From Pseudomonadota bacterium (GTDB lineage Bacteria > Pseudomonadota > Alphaproteobacteria > Acetobacterales > Acetobacteraceae), in the NCBI GenBank assembly GCA_021826565.1, contig JAKAZJ010000116.1, positions 1 to 6,496 of the forward strand: DNA of 6,496 nt. Reading direction: 5' to 3'. A program made the position numbers and the translations under genes. Shown here piece by piece: positions 1 to 6,496 of the stretch (position 1 is the stretch's first letter; each line of letters starts with the position of its first letter). The notes under the pieces are model-generated. The model was given only the letters and a program-made list of their open reading frames with translations. It was not told the DNA's origin and made no database searches.

Positions 1-262
1 TCTCCGCGATGATCGGAGAATACAGCGGGAAGACGCGCTCCACGCCCTCACCATAGCTGATCTTGCGCACGGTGAAATTGCTGTTGAGCCCCTTGTTGGA
101 GCGCGCAATCACCACGCCCTCGAACGCCTGGACGCGGGCGCGCTCGCCCTCAACGACCTTCACCGACACGCGCACGGTGTCGCCGGCGGCAAATTCCGGC
201 ACGGCGCGGGCCGCGGAGAGGCGGGCGATCTCGTCGGCCTCGTAGGTCTCGATGATGTTCAT
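1..262 (-). CDS. rplS: 50S ribosomal protein L19 (partial, C-terminus off the left edge)
   Basis: L19 sits at the 30S-50S interface of the ribosome. The first 87 residues are visible, of about 115-130 expected. They start [15 protein letters not shown], continue with [20 protein letters not shown], and then give the strongly conserved L19 core: [20 protein letters not shown], followed by [19 protein letters not shown]. The ATG at 262-260 overlaps the trmD stop codon as ATGA. An AAGGA ribosome binding site (plus-strand tcctt, 272-276) stands 9 nt upstream, inside the end of trmD. The gene is the last visible member of the ffh-rpsP-rimM-trmD-rplS operon, so it is probably both translationally coupled to trmD and able to recruit ribosomes itself. 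Identification is certain; only the missing 3' end is unknown. Confidence 0.98.
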   Translation of the reverse strand, partial: MNIIETYEADEIARLSAARAVPEFAAGDTVRVSVKVVEGERARVQAFEGVVIARSNKGLNSNFTVRKISYGEGVERVFPLYSPIIAE

Positions 263-1065
263 GGCACGGGGTCCTTCGGTGCGGATCGGATTACGGCGCC
301 GGCGCGCGGCTGGCAACCTGGGAGGATCGGGGGAGGGGGCGCAGCGCCCCCTGGGGTGACGTGCGGCGCCGCCGCGCCTCCGCCGATCCGCGCGCGCGCC
401 CATAGATCGGGGCGGCGCGCGCGGGTGGCGGTTTCGGCCTGGGCGCGGCGCCAGGCGGCGATCGCGGCGTGGTTGCCGGACAGCAATACGTCGGGAACCG
501 CGTGTCCGGCCCAGTCGGTGGGGCGGGTGTAATGGGGGTATTCCAGCAATCCGGCGGAGAAGCTTTCCTCATGCGCGCTGTCCGCGGCGCCCATGACGCC
601 GGGCAGCAGGCGGATGGCGGCGTCCAACAGCACCATCGCGGCGAGTTCTCCGCCCGACAGCACGTAATCGCCGATCGAGACTTCTTCAAGCCCGCGCGCA
701 TCGATCACGCGCTGGTCGATCCCCTCGTAGCGTCCGCATAGCAGCACCACGCCGGGGCCGGCCGCCAACGCGGCAATGCGGACCTGCGTCAGCGGCAGCC
801 CGCGCGGGGTCAGGGCCAGCATCGGGCGCGTATCGGCGACCGCTTCCAACGCGGCGTCCGCCACATCTGGCCGCAGCACCATGCCCGGTCCGCCACCGCA
901 GGGCGTGTCATCGACCGAGCGGTGCTTGTCGGTGGCGAAATCCCGGATATCGGTCACCTCCAGCGCCCAGCGTCCGTCTTCGCGCGCGCGGCCGGCCAGC
1001 GAGTGTCCCAGCGGGCCGGGGAACATCGTCGGGAACAGGGTCAGGACCGAGGCGCGCCAGGTCAT
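259..1065 (-). CDS. trmD: tRNA (guanine-N1-)-methyltransferase TrmD
   Basis: TrmD transfers a methyl group from S-adenosylmethionine to N1 of G37 in tRNAs with G36, preventing +1 frameshifting. It is a cytoplasmic SPOUT-class trefoil-knot homodimer. Visible signatures are LTLFPTMF (8-15), [11 protein letters not shown] (52-62), [13 protein letters not shown] (108-120), [15 protein letters not shown] (130-144), [10 protein letters not shown] (173-182) and [10 protein letters not shown] (193-202). Arg152 aligns with E. coli Arg154. Glu167 stands where E. coli has the catalytic Asp169 (EDSF becomes EESF). The usual core ends near RRPDLW (217-222). It is followed here by about 46 residues rich in Gly, Ala and Pro, encoded across a GC palindrome, making 268 residues against a usual 230-255. 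The ATG overlaps the rimM stop by 4 nt, and GGGGA lies 6 nt upstream. Confidence 0.98.
   Translation of the reverse strand: MTWRASVLTLFPTMFPGPLGHSLAGRAREDGRWALEVTDIRDFATDKHRSVDDTPCGGGPGMVLRPDVADAALEAVADTRPMLALTPRGLPLTQVRIAALAAGPGVVLLCGRYEGIDQRVIDARGLEEVSIGDYVLSGGELAAMVLLDAAIRLLPGVMGAADSAHEESFSAGLLEYPHYTRPTDWAGHAVPDVLLSGNHAAIAAWRRAQAETATRARRPDLWARARIGGGAAAPHVTPGGAAPPPPILPGCQPRAGAVIRSAPKDPVP
334..352. repeat. 19-nt perfect GC palindrome inside the 3' end of trmD
   Basis: AGGGGGCGCAGCGCCCCCT: nine-base arms, fully complementary, around one central A. It lies in G/C-homopolymer-rich surroundings (321-360) and is translated as part of the proline- and glycine-rich TrmD tail. In RNA it would fold into a very stable hairpin about 70 nt before the rplS start codon. 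There is no T-run on either side, so it does not look like a standard intrinsic terminator. GC palindromes of this kind are common between genes in high-GC alphaproteobacteria, so a dispersed repeat that slid into the trmD end is plausible but not shown. Confidence 0.8.
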
Positions 1066-1586
1066 CGCGCGTCCCCATCGACGATGGCGGGCAGGACCAC
1101 CACCAGCGTTCCCGTGGCCAGATCCACCGCCGGCACCGCGTCCCGGGTGAACGGGACCAGCAGCGGCGCGGCATCCGCGCGCGCCAGTTCCAGGCTGGCG
1201 CCGGCGCCGTAGTCATGCACCGCGGCAACCCGGCCCAGCGCGCCACCGGCCGGGTCCTGCGCGGTCAGGCCAACCAGGTCCGCCAGGTAGAACTCGTCCG
1301 CCGCCGGCGCCGGCAGGCGGTCGCGCGGGACCGACAGGCGCAGATTGACCAGACGTTCGGCCGCGTTGCGGTCGGCGACGTCGCGCGGGCCGGCGTCGGT
1401 GAGTTCGGTCAGCGCGGCCAGACCCTCGCCGCGCCAGGCCAGGGTAAAGCGCCGCCCGTCATCCGCTTGCAGCACGCCATACGCCGCCAGCGCCGCCGGC
1501 GGATCGGTGTAGCTGGCGACGTGCATCAGGCCGCGCACCCCATGGGGGCGGCCGAGCACGCCAAGCAGGACCAGCGCGGCGGACAT
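1062..1586 (-). CDS. rimM: Ribosome maturation factor RimM
   Basis: RimM binds ribosomal protein S19 and assists late assembly of the 30S head domain. The 174 residues show both expected domains. The N-terminal RimM domain opens with [17 protein letters not shown] (7-23, with the signature GRPHGVRG at 12-19) and runs to about residue 90. The C-terminal PRC-barrel begins with [11 protein letters not shown] (97-107) and ends with the family motif [14 protein letters not shown] (142-155) followed by VVVLPAIVD. Length is normal. The gene starts 4 nt after the rpsP stop, and its own stop overlaps the trmD ATG (ATGA). The only purine-rich stretch (AAGGAAG) is about 12-14 nt upstream, too far for a good ribosome binding site, so translation is probably coupled to rpsP. 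The order rpsP-rimM-trmD-rplS is the classic bacterial arrangement. Confidence 0.98.
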   Translation of the reverse strand: MSAALVLLGVLGRPHGVRGLMHVASYTDPPAALAAYGVLQADDGRRFTLAWRGEGLAALTELTDAGPRDVADRNAAERLVNLRLSVPRDRLPAPAADEFYLADLVGLTAQDPAGGALGRVAAVHDYGAGASLELARADAAPLLVPFTRDAVPAVDLATGTLVVVLPAIVDGDAR

Positions 1587-1590
1587 GGGA

Positions 1591-1923
1591 TCAGCCGGCT
1601 TCCTTCGCGGCGCGTTCCTGCGCCTTTTTCTTCGGCGCCGATTTCTGCGGCTGCTCGCGCCACGCCGGCATCGGCGCCAGCCCGGCCTTGCCCAGGAAGC
1701 GCGCTACCCGGTCGGTGGCCAGCGCGCCCTGGCTCAGCCAATGCTGGATGCGCACATCGACCAGCCGCACGCGCTCGGCGTGCTCGGCCGGAAGCATCGG
1801 GTTGTAGCTGCCCAGCTTCTCGATGAAGCGGCCGTCGCGCGGGCTGCGGCTGTCGGCCACAACGATATGATAATAGGGACGCTTCTTGGCGCCGGCGCGG
1901 GCGAGGCGGATTTTGAGGCCCAT
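1591..1923 (-). CDS. rpsP: 30S ribosomal protein S16
   Basis: S16 is an early-binding primary assembly protein of the small subunit. The 110 residues begin with the family signature [16 protein letters not shown], then [20 protein letters not shown] and LGSYNP (1-42). The second conserved part, [21 protein letters not shown], covers about 61-81; the usual PTD is ATD here. After about residue 88 there is a Lys/Ala/Gln-rich tail ([17 protein letters not shown]), longer than in E. coli S16 (82 residues) but normal for alphaproteobacteria. The ATG is preceded by AGGAGC (plus-strand 1934-1939) at about 10 nt, a good ribosome binding site within the 28-nt gap after ffh. That gap is too short for a separate promoter, so rpsP is transcribed from the ffh promoter. 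Confidence 0.99.
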   Translation of the reverse strand: MGLKIRLARAGAKKRPYYHIVVADSRSPRDGRFIEKLGSYNPMLPAEHAERVRLVDVRIQHWLSQGALATDRVARFLGKAGLAPMPAWREQPQKSAPKKKAQERAAKEAG

Positions 1924-1951
1924 CGGTGTCGTAGCTCCTGTGGTGGGTGGA

Positions 1952-3337
<1,386 letters not shown>

Positions 3338-3343
3338 CGGTTG

Positions 3344-3347
3344 CTCC
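3344..3347 (-). promoter_or_regulatory. Ribosome binding site of ffh
   Basis: Minus-strand GGAG, 6 nt before the GTG at 3337-3335. Its spacing decides the start: the upstream TTG codon (3349-3347) shares a base with this site and has no purine-rich sequence before it (the preceding bases are T-rich, TTTTCGT). Confidence 0.75.
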
Positions 3348-3352
3348 AAACG

Positions 3353-3385
3353 AAAACGCGCCGCTGCGCGAGTCTTCGCGGAGCG
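3353..3385 (-). promoter_or_regulatory. ffh leader: two mutually exclusive hairpins and a U-rich tract
   Basis: On the minus strand, CGCT-c-CGCGA (3385-3376) pairs with TCGCG-c-AGCG (3371-3362) across the loop AGAC, giving a 9-bp stem with one mismatch. The right arm also supplies CGCGC (3370-3366), which can instead pair with GCGCG (3361-3357) around the loop AGCG. That 5-bp GC stem is followed directly by TTTT (3356-3353) and then CGTTT. The two stems use the same bases and cannot coexist, the layout expected of an antiterminator and terminator pair. The terminator stem is short, so regulation is only a possibility; the T-rich stretch could simply keep the ribosome binding site open. Confidence 0.4.
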
Positions 3386-3390
3386 ACGGA

Positions 3391-3410
3391 GCCGCTGCCC
3401 GGAGGGCGGC
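3391..3410 (-). promoter_or_regulatory. Upstream hairpin in the ffh leader
   Basis: GCCG and CCC on the left pair with GGG and CGGC on the right, with a 3-nt bulge and a 3-nt loop. It lies between the predicted transcription start and the second leader hairpin, so the predicted leader is mostly structured. Purely seen as base pairing; function unknown. Confidence 0.4.
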
Positions 3411-3420
3411 GACCGAGGGG

Positions 3421-3449
3421 CGGATACGGGCCGGGGGGTGGGTTGTCAA
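3421..3449 (-). promoter_or_regulatory. Sigma70-type promoter of the ffh-rpsP-rimM-trmD-rplS operon
   Basis: Read on the minus strand, a perfect -35 box TTGACA (3449-3444, preceded by C as is typical in alphaproteobacteria) is followed by a 17-nt spacer and TATCCG (3426-3421) as the -10 box. Transcription would start near 3414, giving a leader of about 75 nt before the ffh GTG. No other promoter-like site fits within the operon's tight spacing. The -10 box is only a partial match, but alphaproteobacterial -10 boxes often keep just the TAT. Confidence 0.7.
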
Positions 3450-3461
3450 GCGTGGGGAGAC

Positions 3462-3504
3462 ATCCGTGCCCGCACAGGCTTGCCCCGGCGTGCCGGGGAC
3501 GGAT
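3462..3504. repeat. Imperfect inverted repeat between ffh and the lipoprotein gene
   Basis: Outer arms ATCCGT (3462-3467) and ACGGAT (3499-3504) enclose an inner perfect stem, CCCCGG (3483-3488) with loop CGTG and CCGGGG (3493-3498). The inner and outer right arms are contiguous, while the left arm has a 15-nt insert. There is no T-run, so it is not an obvious terminator. It sits upstream of both divergent transcripts, just behind the ffh -35 box, so it could be a regulatory or structural element. Function not known. Confidence 0.4.
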
Positions 3505-3531
3505 CACGGCGGCACTATTCGTCGAAGACGA

Positions 3532-3544
3532 TATGACTTATGAT
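3532..3544 (+). promoter_or_regulatory. Possible -10 region of the lipoprotein gene
   Basis: TATGAC (3532-3537) and TATGAT (3539-3544) lie 60-70 nt before the ATG, and TATGAT is one mismatch from the consensus. No convincing -35 box lies 15-18 nt upstream. A short palindrome, TCGTC-GAA-GACGA (3519-3531), occupies the -35 position, which would fit an activator or repressor site. Weak evidence. Confidence 0.3.
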
Positions 3545-3592
3545 GCCTGTGGCTTGCGGGCGCGGATCCCTAGCTGCCCCGACCCAATCGAC

Positions 3593-3598
3593 AGGAGG
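3593..3598 (+). promoter_or_regulatory. Ribosome binding site of the lipoprotein gene
   Basis: A perfect AGGAGG, 5 nt before the ATG at 3604. It is the best ribosome binding site in the window and fixes the start of this gene. Confidence 0.85.
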
Positions 3599-3603
3599 AA
3601 CGA

Positions 3604-4053
3604 ATGCGCCCTCAGTGGCTACTCGCCGTCGCATTGGCTTTCGCGCTTGGCGGCTGCGCCCGCCTGGCGAGCAACCAGGCCGCATCCGAACCCGCGCCGG
3701 CCAGCGCGGAACCGGCCGCACCCGCGGCCGACCAAAGCCGTCCGGTGGTTTCCTCTGATGGGTTCAAGGGCGAGATCATCGGCTACCCCGCCCCCGGCAG
3801 CAAATTCTCTCGCGTCGCGATCGGGATGCCGATCCGCGAGGTCGAGGACCGGATCGGCTCACCGAGCGACACCGCCGCGCACATCACCGGCAAGGCGTTC
3901 ATTCCGTTCTACTTCGGCGGCGATACCTCGATGACCGAGCTGTTCTACAAGGGCGAAGGGCAGCTGAGCTTCACCCCGGCGAATTTCGGCAGTTCTGACC
4001 TGCGGCTGGAACGGATCATCGTGAATCGCAGCGAGGTCGGCTACGCGCATTGA
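3604..4053 (+). CDS. Small lipoprotein of unknown function, possibly BamE/SmpA-like
   Basis: 149 residues. The N-terminus is a lipoprotein signal peptide: MRPQW, a hydrophobic stretch LLAVALAFA (6-14), then the lipobox LGGC with Cys18 as the expected lipidated residue. Ala19 at position +2 is not the inner-membrane retention Asp, so outer-membrane sorting is likely by the E. coli rule. An Ala/Pro-rich linker (about 19-47) leads to a compact domain (about 53-149) with SRVAIGMPIREVEDRIGSPS, then GKAFIPFYFGGDTSMTELFY and YKGEGQLSF. The pattern IGM...VEDRIGSP resembles the first helix of BamE/SmpA/OmlA-type domains (G.....V...lG.P), but the rest is not a clear match, so I leave it unnamed. It is monocistronic, divergent from ffh and convergent with a broken GFA gene, whose open frame overlaps its last 38 nt. 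No terminator is evident after it. Confidence 0.85.
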   Translation: MRPQWLLAVALAFALGGCARLASNQAASEPAPASAEPAAPAADQSRPVVSSDGFKGEIIGYPAPGSKFSRVAIGMPIREVEDRIGSPSDTAAHITGKAFIPFYFGGDTSMTELFYKGEGQLSFTPANFGSSDLRLERIIVNRSEVGYAH

Positions 4054-4216
4054 CCGCTATGGGCGCCGCGGGCGACCAGAGAGTGAAGGCGTTGACCGGC
4101 CCGCCCGACCAGGACCCACAGGACCGGCAATGGCAGTACCCCATCGCGTTGGGGGCACCGGTTACGTGAAGTTCGACCGCGCCGCAGAAGCAGGCACCGG
4201 TGTTCGAACCGCTCAC
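4016..4216 (-). pseudogene. 5' remnant of a GFA-family (CENP-V/GFA) zinc-binding protein gene
   Basis: The first roughly 49 codons encode a typical GFA-domain start: GACFCGAVELHVTGAPNAMG, YCHCRSCGSW, then SGGPVNAFTLWSP. The first zinc-ligand set is present (Cys9-x-Cys11 and Cys28-x-Cys30-x2-Cys33). Family members run to about 120-150 residues and carry a later CxxC needed for the fold; here the similarity stops near 4070. The frame then reads antisense through the end of the lipoprotein gene to a stop at 4016, so at most 66 residues are made and the second half is absent from any frame nearby. The GTG start has GGGGAG (4228-4223) 6 nt upstream, and TATAAA lies just above. This looks like a 3' deletion at a junction between segments. 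A functional micro-protein is possible but unlikely. Confidence 0.75.
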
Positions 4217-4222
4217 GGCATT

Positions 4223-4237
4223 CTCCCCTATTTTATA
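4223..4237 (-). promoter_or_regulatory. TATAAA box and ribosome binding site of the GFA remnant
   Basis: On the minus strand TATAAA (4237-4232) is followed by GGGGAG (4228-4223), which stands 6 nt before the GTG at 4216. The two are so close that a transcript from this -10 box would begin at or inside the ribosome binding site, so the TATAAA may be fortuitous or the true promoter may lie further up. No clear -35 box was found. Confidence 0.35.
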
Positions 4238-4239
4238 CG

Positions 4240-4262
4240 CCGCCGAAAGATACTATCGGCGG
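4240..4262. repeat. Perfect 7-bp inverted repeat downstream of the ABC ATPase genes
   Basis: CCGCCGA (4240-4246) and TCGGCGG (4256-4262) flank a 9-nt A/T-rich centre, AAGATACTA. It lies 30 nt after the stop of the second ATPase gene and just before the TATAAA box of the GFA remnant. Neither strand has a T-run after the stem, so it is a weak candidate for a terminator. It could equally be a dyad operator covering the -35 region of the GFA promoter. Confidence 0.45.
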
Positions 4263-4292
4263 TTGCGGTCGGCGCGGGAACCCCCGGCGGCT

Positions 4293-5149
<857 letters not shown>

Positions 5150-5153
<4 letters not shown>

Positions 5154-6124
5154 GCAGCAACCGGGACGCGGCGGCATAGCGCGCGATGGTCGGGGGTGAA
5201 CCGATGGAGTGCCGGCGGGGCGGCGGCGCAGGCGGGTTCGGCCAGCGCGCAGCGCGGGTGGAAACGACAGCCTGCCGGCATCGCTGCGGCGGTCGGCACG
5301 TTGCCCTCGATCGCCAGCAGGCGGGTACCGCGCGCCGCGGCGGCCGGGGCGGAGCCGATCAGGCCCAACGTGTAGGGGTGCTGCGCGTCGGCGAACAACG
5401 CGGCGGCGGGGGCCTGTTCGACCACCTGGCCGGCATACATGACCGCGACCGCGTCGGCCATGCCGGCGACCACGCCAAGGTCGTGGCTGATCAGCAGCAG
5501 CGCCATGCCGGTCTCGCGCTGGAGCGATTTCAGCAGTGCCAGGATCTCGGCCTGGACGGTCACGTCCAGTGCGGTGGTGGGTTCGTCGGCGATCAGCAGA
5601 TCGGGGTGGCACACCAGCGCCATGGCGATCATCACCCGCTGGCGCTGCCCGCCGGAAAGCTGGTGCGGGTAATCGTCGAAGCGGCGGGCGGGGTCGGGGA
5701 TGCGCACGCGCTCCAGCGCCGCCACGGCGCGGTCGCGCAAGATACGGGCGGGGACGCCGGGTTCGTGAGCGGCGATCGCCTCGGTGATCTGCGCGCCGAT
5801 CGGATGCGCGGGATTGAGGCTGGTCATCGGCTCCTGAAAGATCATCGCGATGCGCCGGCCGCGCAGCGCGCGCAGGGCGCGCGGGGGGAGGGTCGGCAGC
5901 TCCTGGCCGTCGAAGCGGATGGAGCCGGCGGCGATACGGCCGGGCGGCGGGACCAGGCCCATGATGGAGAGCGACAGCATGGATTTGCCGGAGCCGGATT
6001 CGCCGACGATGCCGAGCGTGCGGCCCCGCTCCAACGTGAGGTCCACCCCGTCCACGGCGGCGACGTTGCCGGGGAACACGGTGCGCAGACCGGTGATGGA
6101 GAGGAGGGGGAGCATCCGGGCCAT
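5150..6124 (-). CDS. ABC transporter ATP-binding protein, OppD/DppD type
   Basis: The partner ATPase of the same importer, 324 residues from the chosen ATG. Motifs: Walker A GESGSGKS (41-48), Q-loop Gln97 in [12 protein letters not shown], signature LSGGQRQR (156-163), Walker B DLLIADEP (175-182), D-loop TALD, H-loop His214 (LISHD) and [10 protein letters not shown] (249-258). The C-terminal oligopeptide-transporter extension is complete, with cysteines at 286, 292, 299 and 317 (GCRFHPRC...C...C). This arrangement is reported to hold a [4Fe-4S] cluster in OppD/DppD structures. The start is uncertain: ATG at 6124 and ATG at 6115 ([14 protein letters not shown], the usual family start) are both reasonable, and GTG at 6190 would add 22 atypical residues. 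None has a ribosome binding site. It is first in a two-gene unit with no permease gene on either side in the window. Confidence 0.94.
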
Positions 6125-6378
6125 GTGCGGGGCGTGCGGGCTGGGCGTCAAGCACAGCGTGGGCTCCGGGGCGGCGCAGGCAGGTGACACCCGGGGTGGG
6201 GGTGCCGCGCGGCTTCGGCCTGGCCGGTTTGCGGTTGCCGCCAGGGGTATCGCGGTGCTCTGCCGGTCGGGGGGGGCCGCTTGCCGCCGTCGCGGCCCGC
6301 ACCACGCGCGATAACGGCCAGGGGGCGCTGTTTGTTCCTATATCGCAACATTTAGGATGCGCGTTTTCCCCCGCTGGA
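6125..6378. other. Non-coding stretch upstream of the ABC ATPase genes
   Basis: About 250 nt between the right-edge gene and the first ATPase gene. Open frames exist on both strands, but their translations are Arg/Pro/Gly-rich and resemble nothing I know. Most of it is GC-rich, with G and C runs (6269-6277 is nearly all G). The exception is an A/T-richer island (6330-6357) holding a dyad-symmetric 18-mer. The promoter of the ATPase pair should be here, but no site with both boxes is convincing. No intrinsic terminator for the right-edge gene is visible. Confidence 0.5.
6333..6350. promoter_or_regulatory. Dyad-symmetric 18-mer, possible operator
   Basis: TGTTCCTATATCGCAACA: 14 of 18 positions fit two-fold symmetry (TGTT...AACA outside, ATAT at the centre). 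It lies in the only A/T-rich island of the gap upstream of the ATPase genes, about 210 nt before the likely start. The shape suits a dimeric repressor of the LacI or GntR kind, but no regulator gene is visible in the window. Confidence 0.3.
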
Positions 6379-6496
6379 TCAGACGGAATTTTCCGCGGGG
6401 TCCCCGAGGGCGGGTTCGGTGCCGGATTCCGTGCCGGGTTCGGGCGCGGGTAGCGCCGCGCGTTCGGCGCGTTCGGCGCGCAGCCGCGCCTCCAGC
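6379..6496 (-). CDS. C-terminal end of an unidentified protein (partial, runs off the right edge)
   Basis: The last 38 codons of a minus-strand gene, ending in TGA at 6381-6379. The visible peptide starts with a charged, helix-prone part, [15 protein letters not shown], and ends in an acidic, Pro/Gly/Thr-rich tail, [11 protein letters not shown] and [10 protein letters not shown]. The third codon position is mostly G or C, which supports real coding. The repeated Ala-Glu-Arg comes from a 9-nt tandem repeat (6460-6477). I do not recognise the family from so short a tail. It does not look like the end of an ABC permease, so it gives no sign that the missing transporter parts follow directly. 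The opposite strand is open here too, so coding direction is probable, not certain. Confidence 0.5.
   Translation of the reverse strand, partial: LEARLRAERAERAALPAPEPGTESGTEPALGDPAENSV

Noticed and set aside
3350..3603. A possible 4.5S (SRP) RNA gene next to ffh.
   Set aside because: I looked for the conserved tip with its GGAAGCAGC/GGTCAGG-type loops on both strands and found none. The hairpins here do not match that fold.
4153..4206. Direct repeats GGCACCGGT, each followed by a GTTCGA-containing segment.
   Set aside because: Both copies lie inside the coding part of the GFA remnant and come from similar codons (TGAP and TGAC). They are too short and diverged to be a repeat element or attachment site.
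5186..6187. A 333-codon plus-strand open frame opposite the OppD-like gene.
   Set aside because: It mirrors the ATPase gene, with a Gly/Gln/His-rich composition typical of antisense reading and no ribosome binding site or recognisable domain.
6148..6351. A minus-strand open frame starting [17 protein letters not shown] in the gap upstream of the ATPase genes.
   Set aside because: The first residues look protein-like, but the rest is Arg/Pro/His-rich, there is no ribosome binding site, and it runs into the ATPase gene in another frame.
6460..6477. Tandem 9-mer GCGTTCGGC x2 at the right edge.
   Set aside because: Two copies only, explained by the repeated Ala-Glu-Arg codons of the partial minus-strand gene. 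Not a CRISPR or a notable satellite.

Overview
The window is a GC-rich (roughly 70% by eye) chromosomal segment of an alphaproteobacterium. The protein variants of Ffh, L19 and S16 suggest Acetobacteraceae or a close Rhodospirillales relative. That placement is from memory of family sequences, not from a search.

Left part (1-3450, minus strand) is a housekeeping translation and secretion operon read right to left: ffh, rpsP, rimM, trmD, rplS (cut by the left edge). It is tightly packed, with a 28-nt gap between ffh and rpsP, 4 nt between rpsP and rimM, and ATGA overlaps at rimM/trmD and trmD/rplS. A good sigma70-type promoter (TTGACA, 17 nt, TATCCG) lies upstream of ffh, followed by a structured leader of about 75 nt. 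The products target membrane proteins (Ffh), build the 30S and 50S subunits (S16, L19), mature the 30S (RimM) and methylate tRNA at G37 (TrmD).

Middle part (3450-4290) is a small accessory patch. A divergent gene on the plus strand encodes a 149-residue lipoprotein. Facing it is the 5' remnant of a GFA-family (CENP-V/formaldehyde-activating-like) zinc protein gene that still has its ribosome binding site and a TATAAA box but lacks its second half.

Right part (4293-6124, minus strand) holds two coupled ATPase genes of the peptide/nickel (Opp/Dpp) ABC importer class. No permease or binding-protein gene is next to them in the window. A non-coding stretch of about 250 nt separates them from the last 38 codons of an unidentified minus-strand gene at the right edge.

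I see no phage, IS, CRISPR, tRNA or rRNA, and nothing that amounts to a new multi-gene system. The points most worth a second look are the ffh leader, which can form two mutually exclusive hairpins, the TrmD tail encoded across a GC palindrome, the decapitated GFA gene, and the ATPase pair without permeases.
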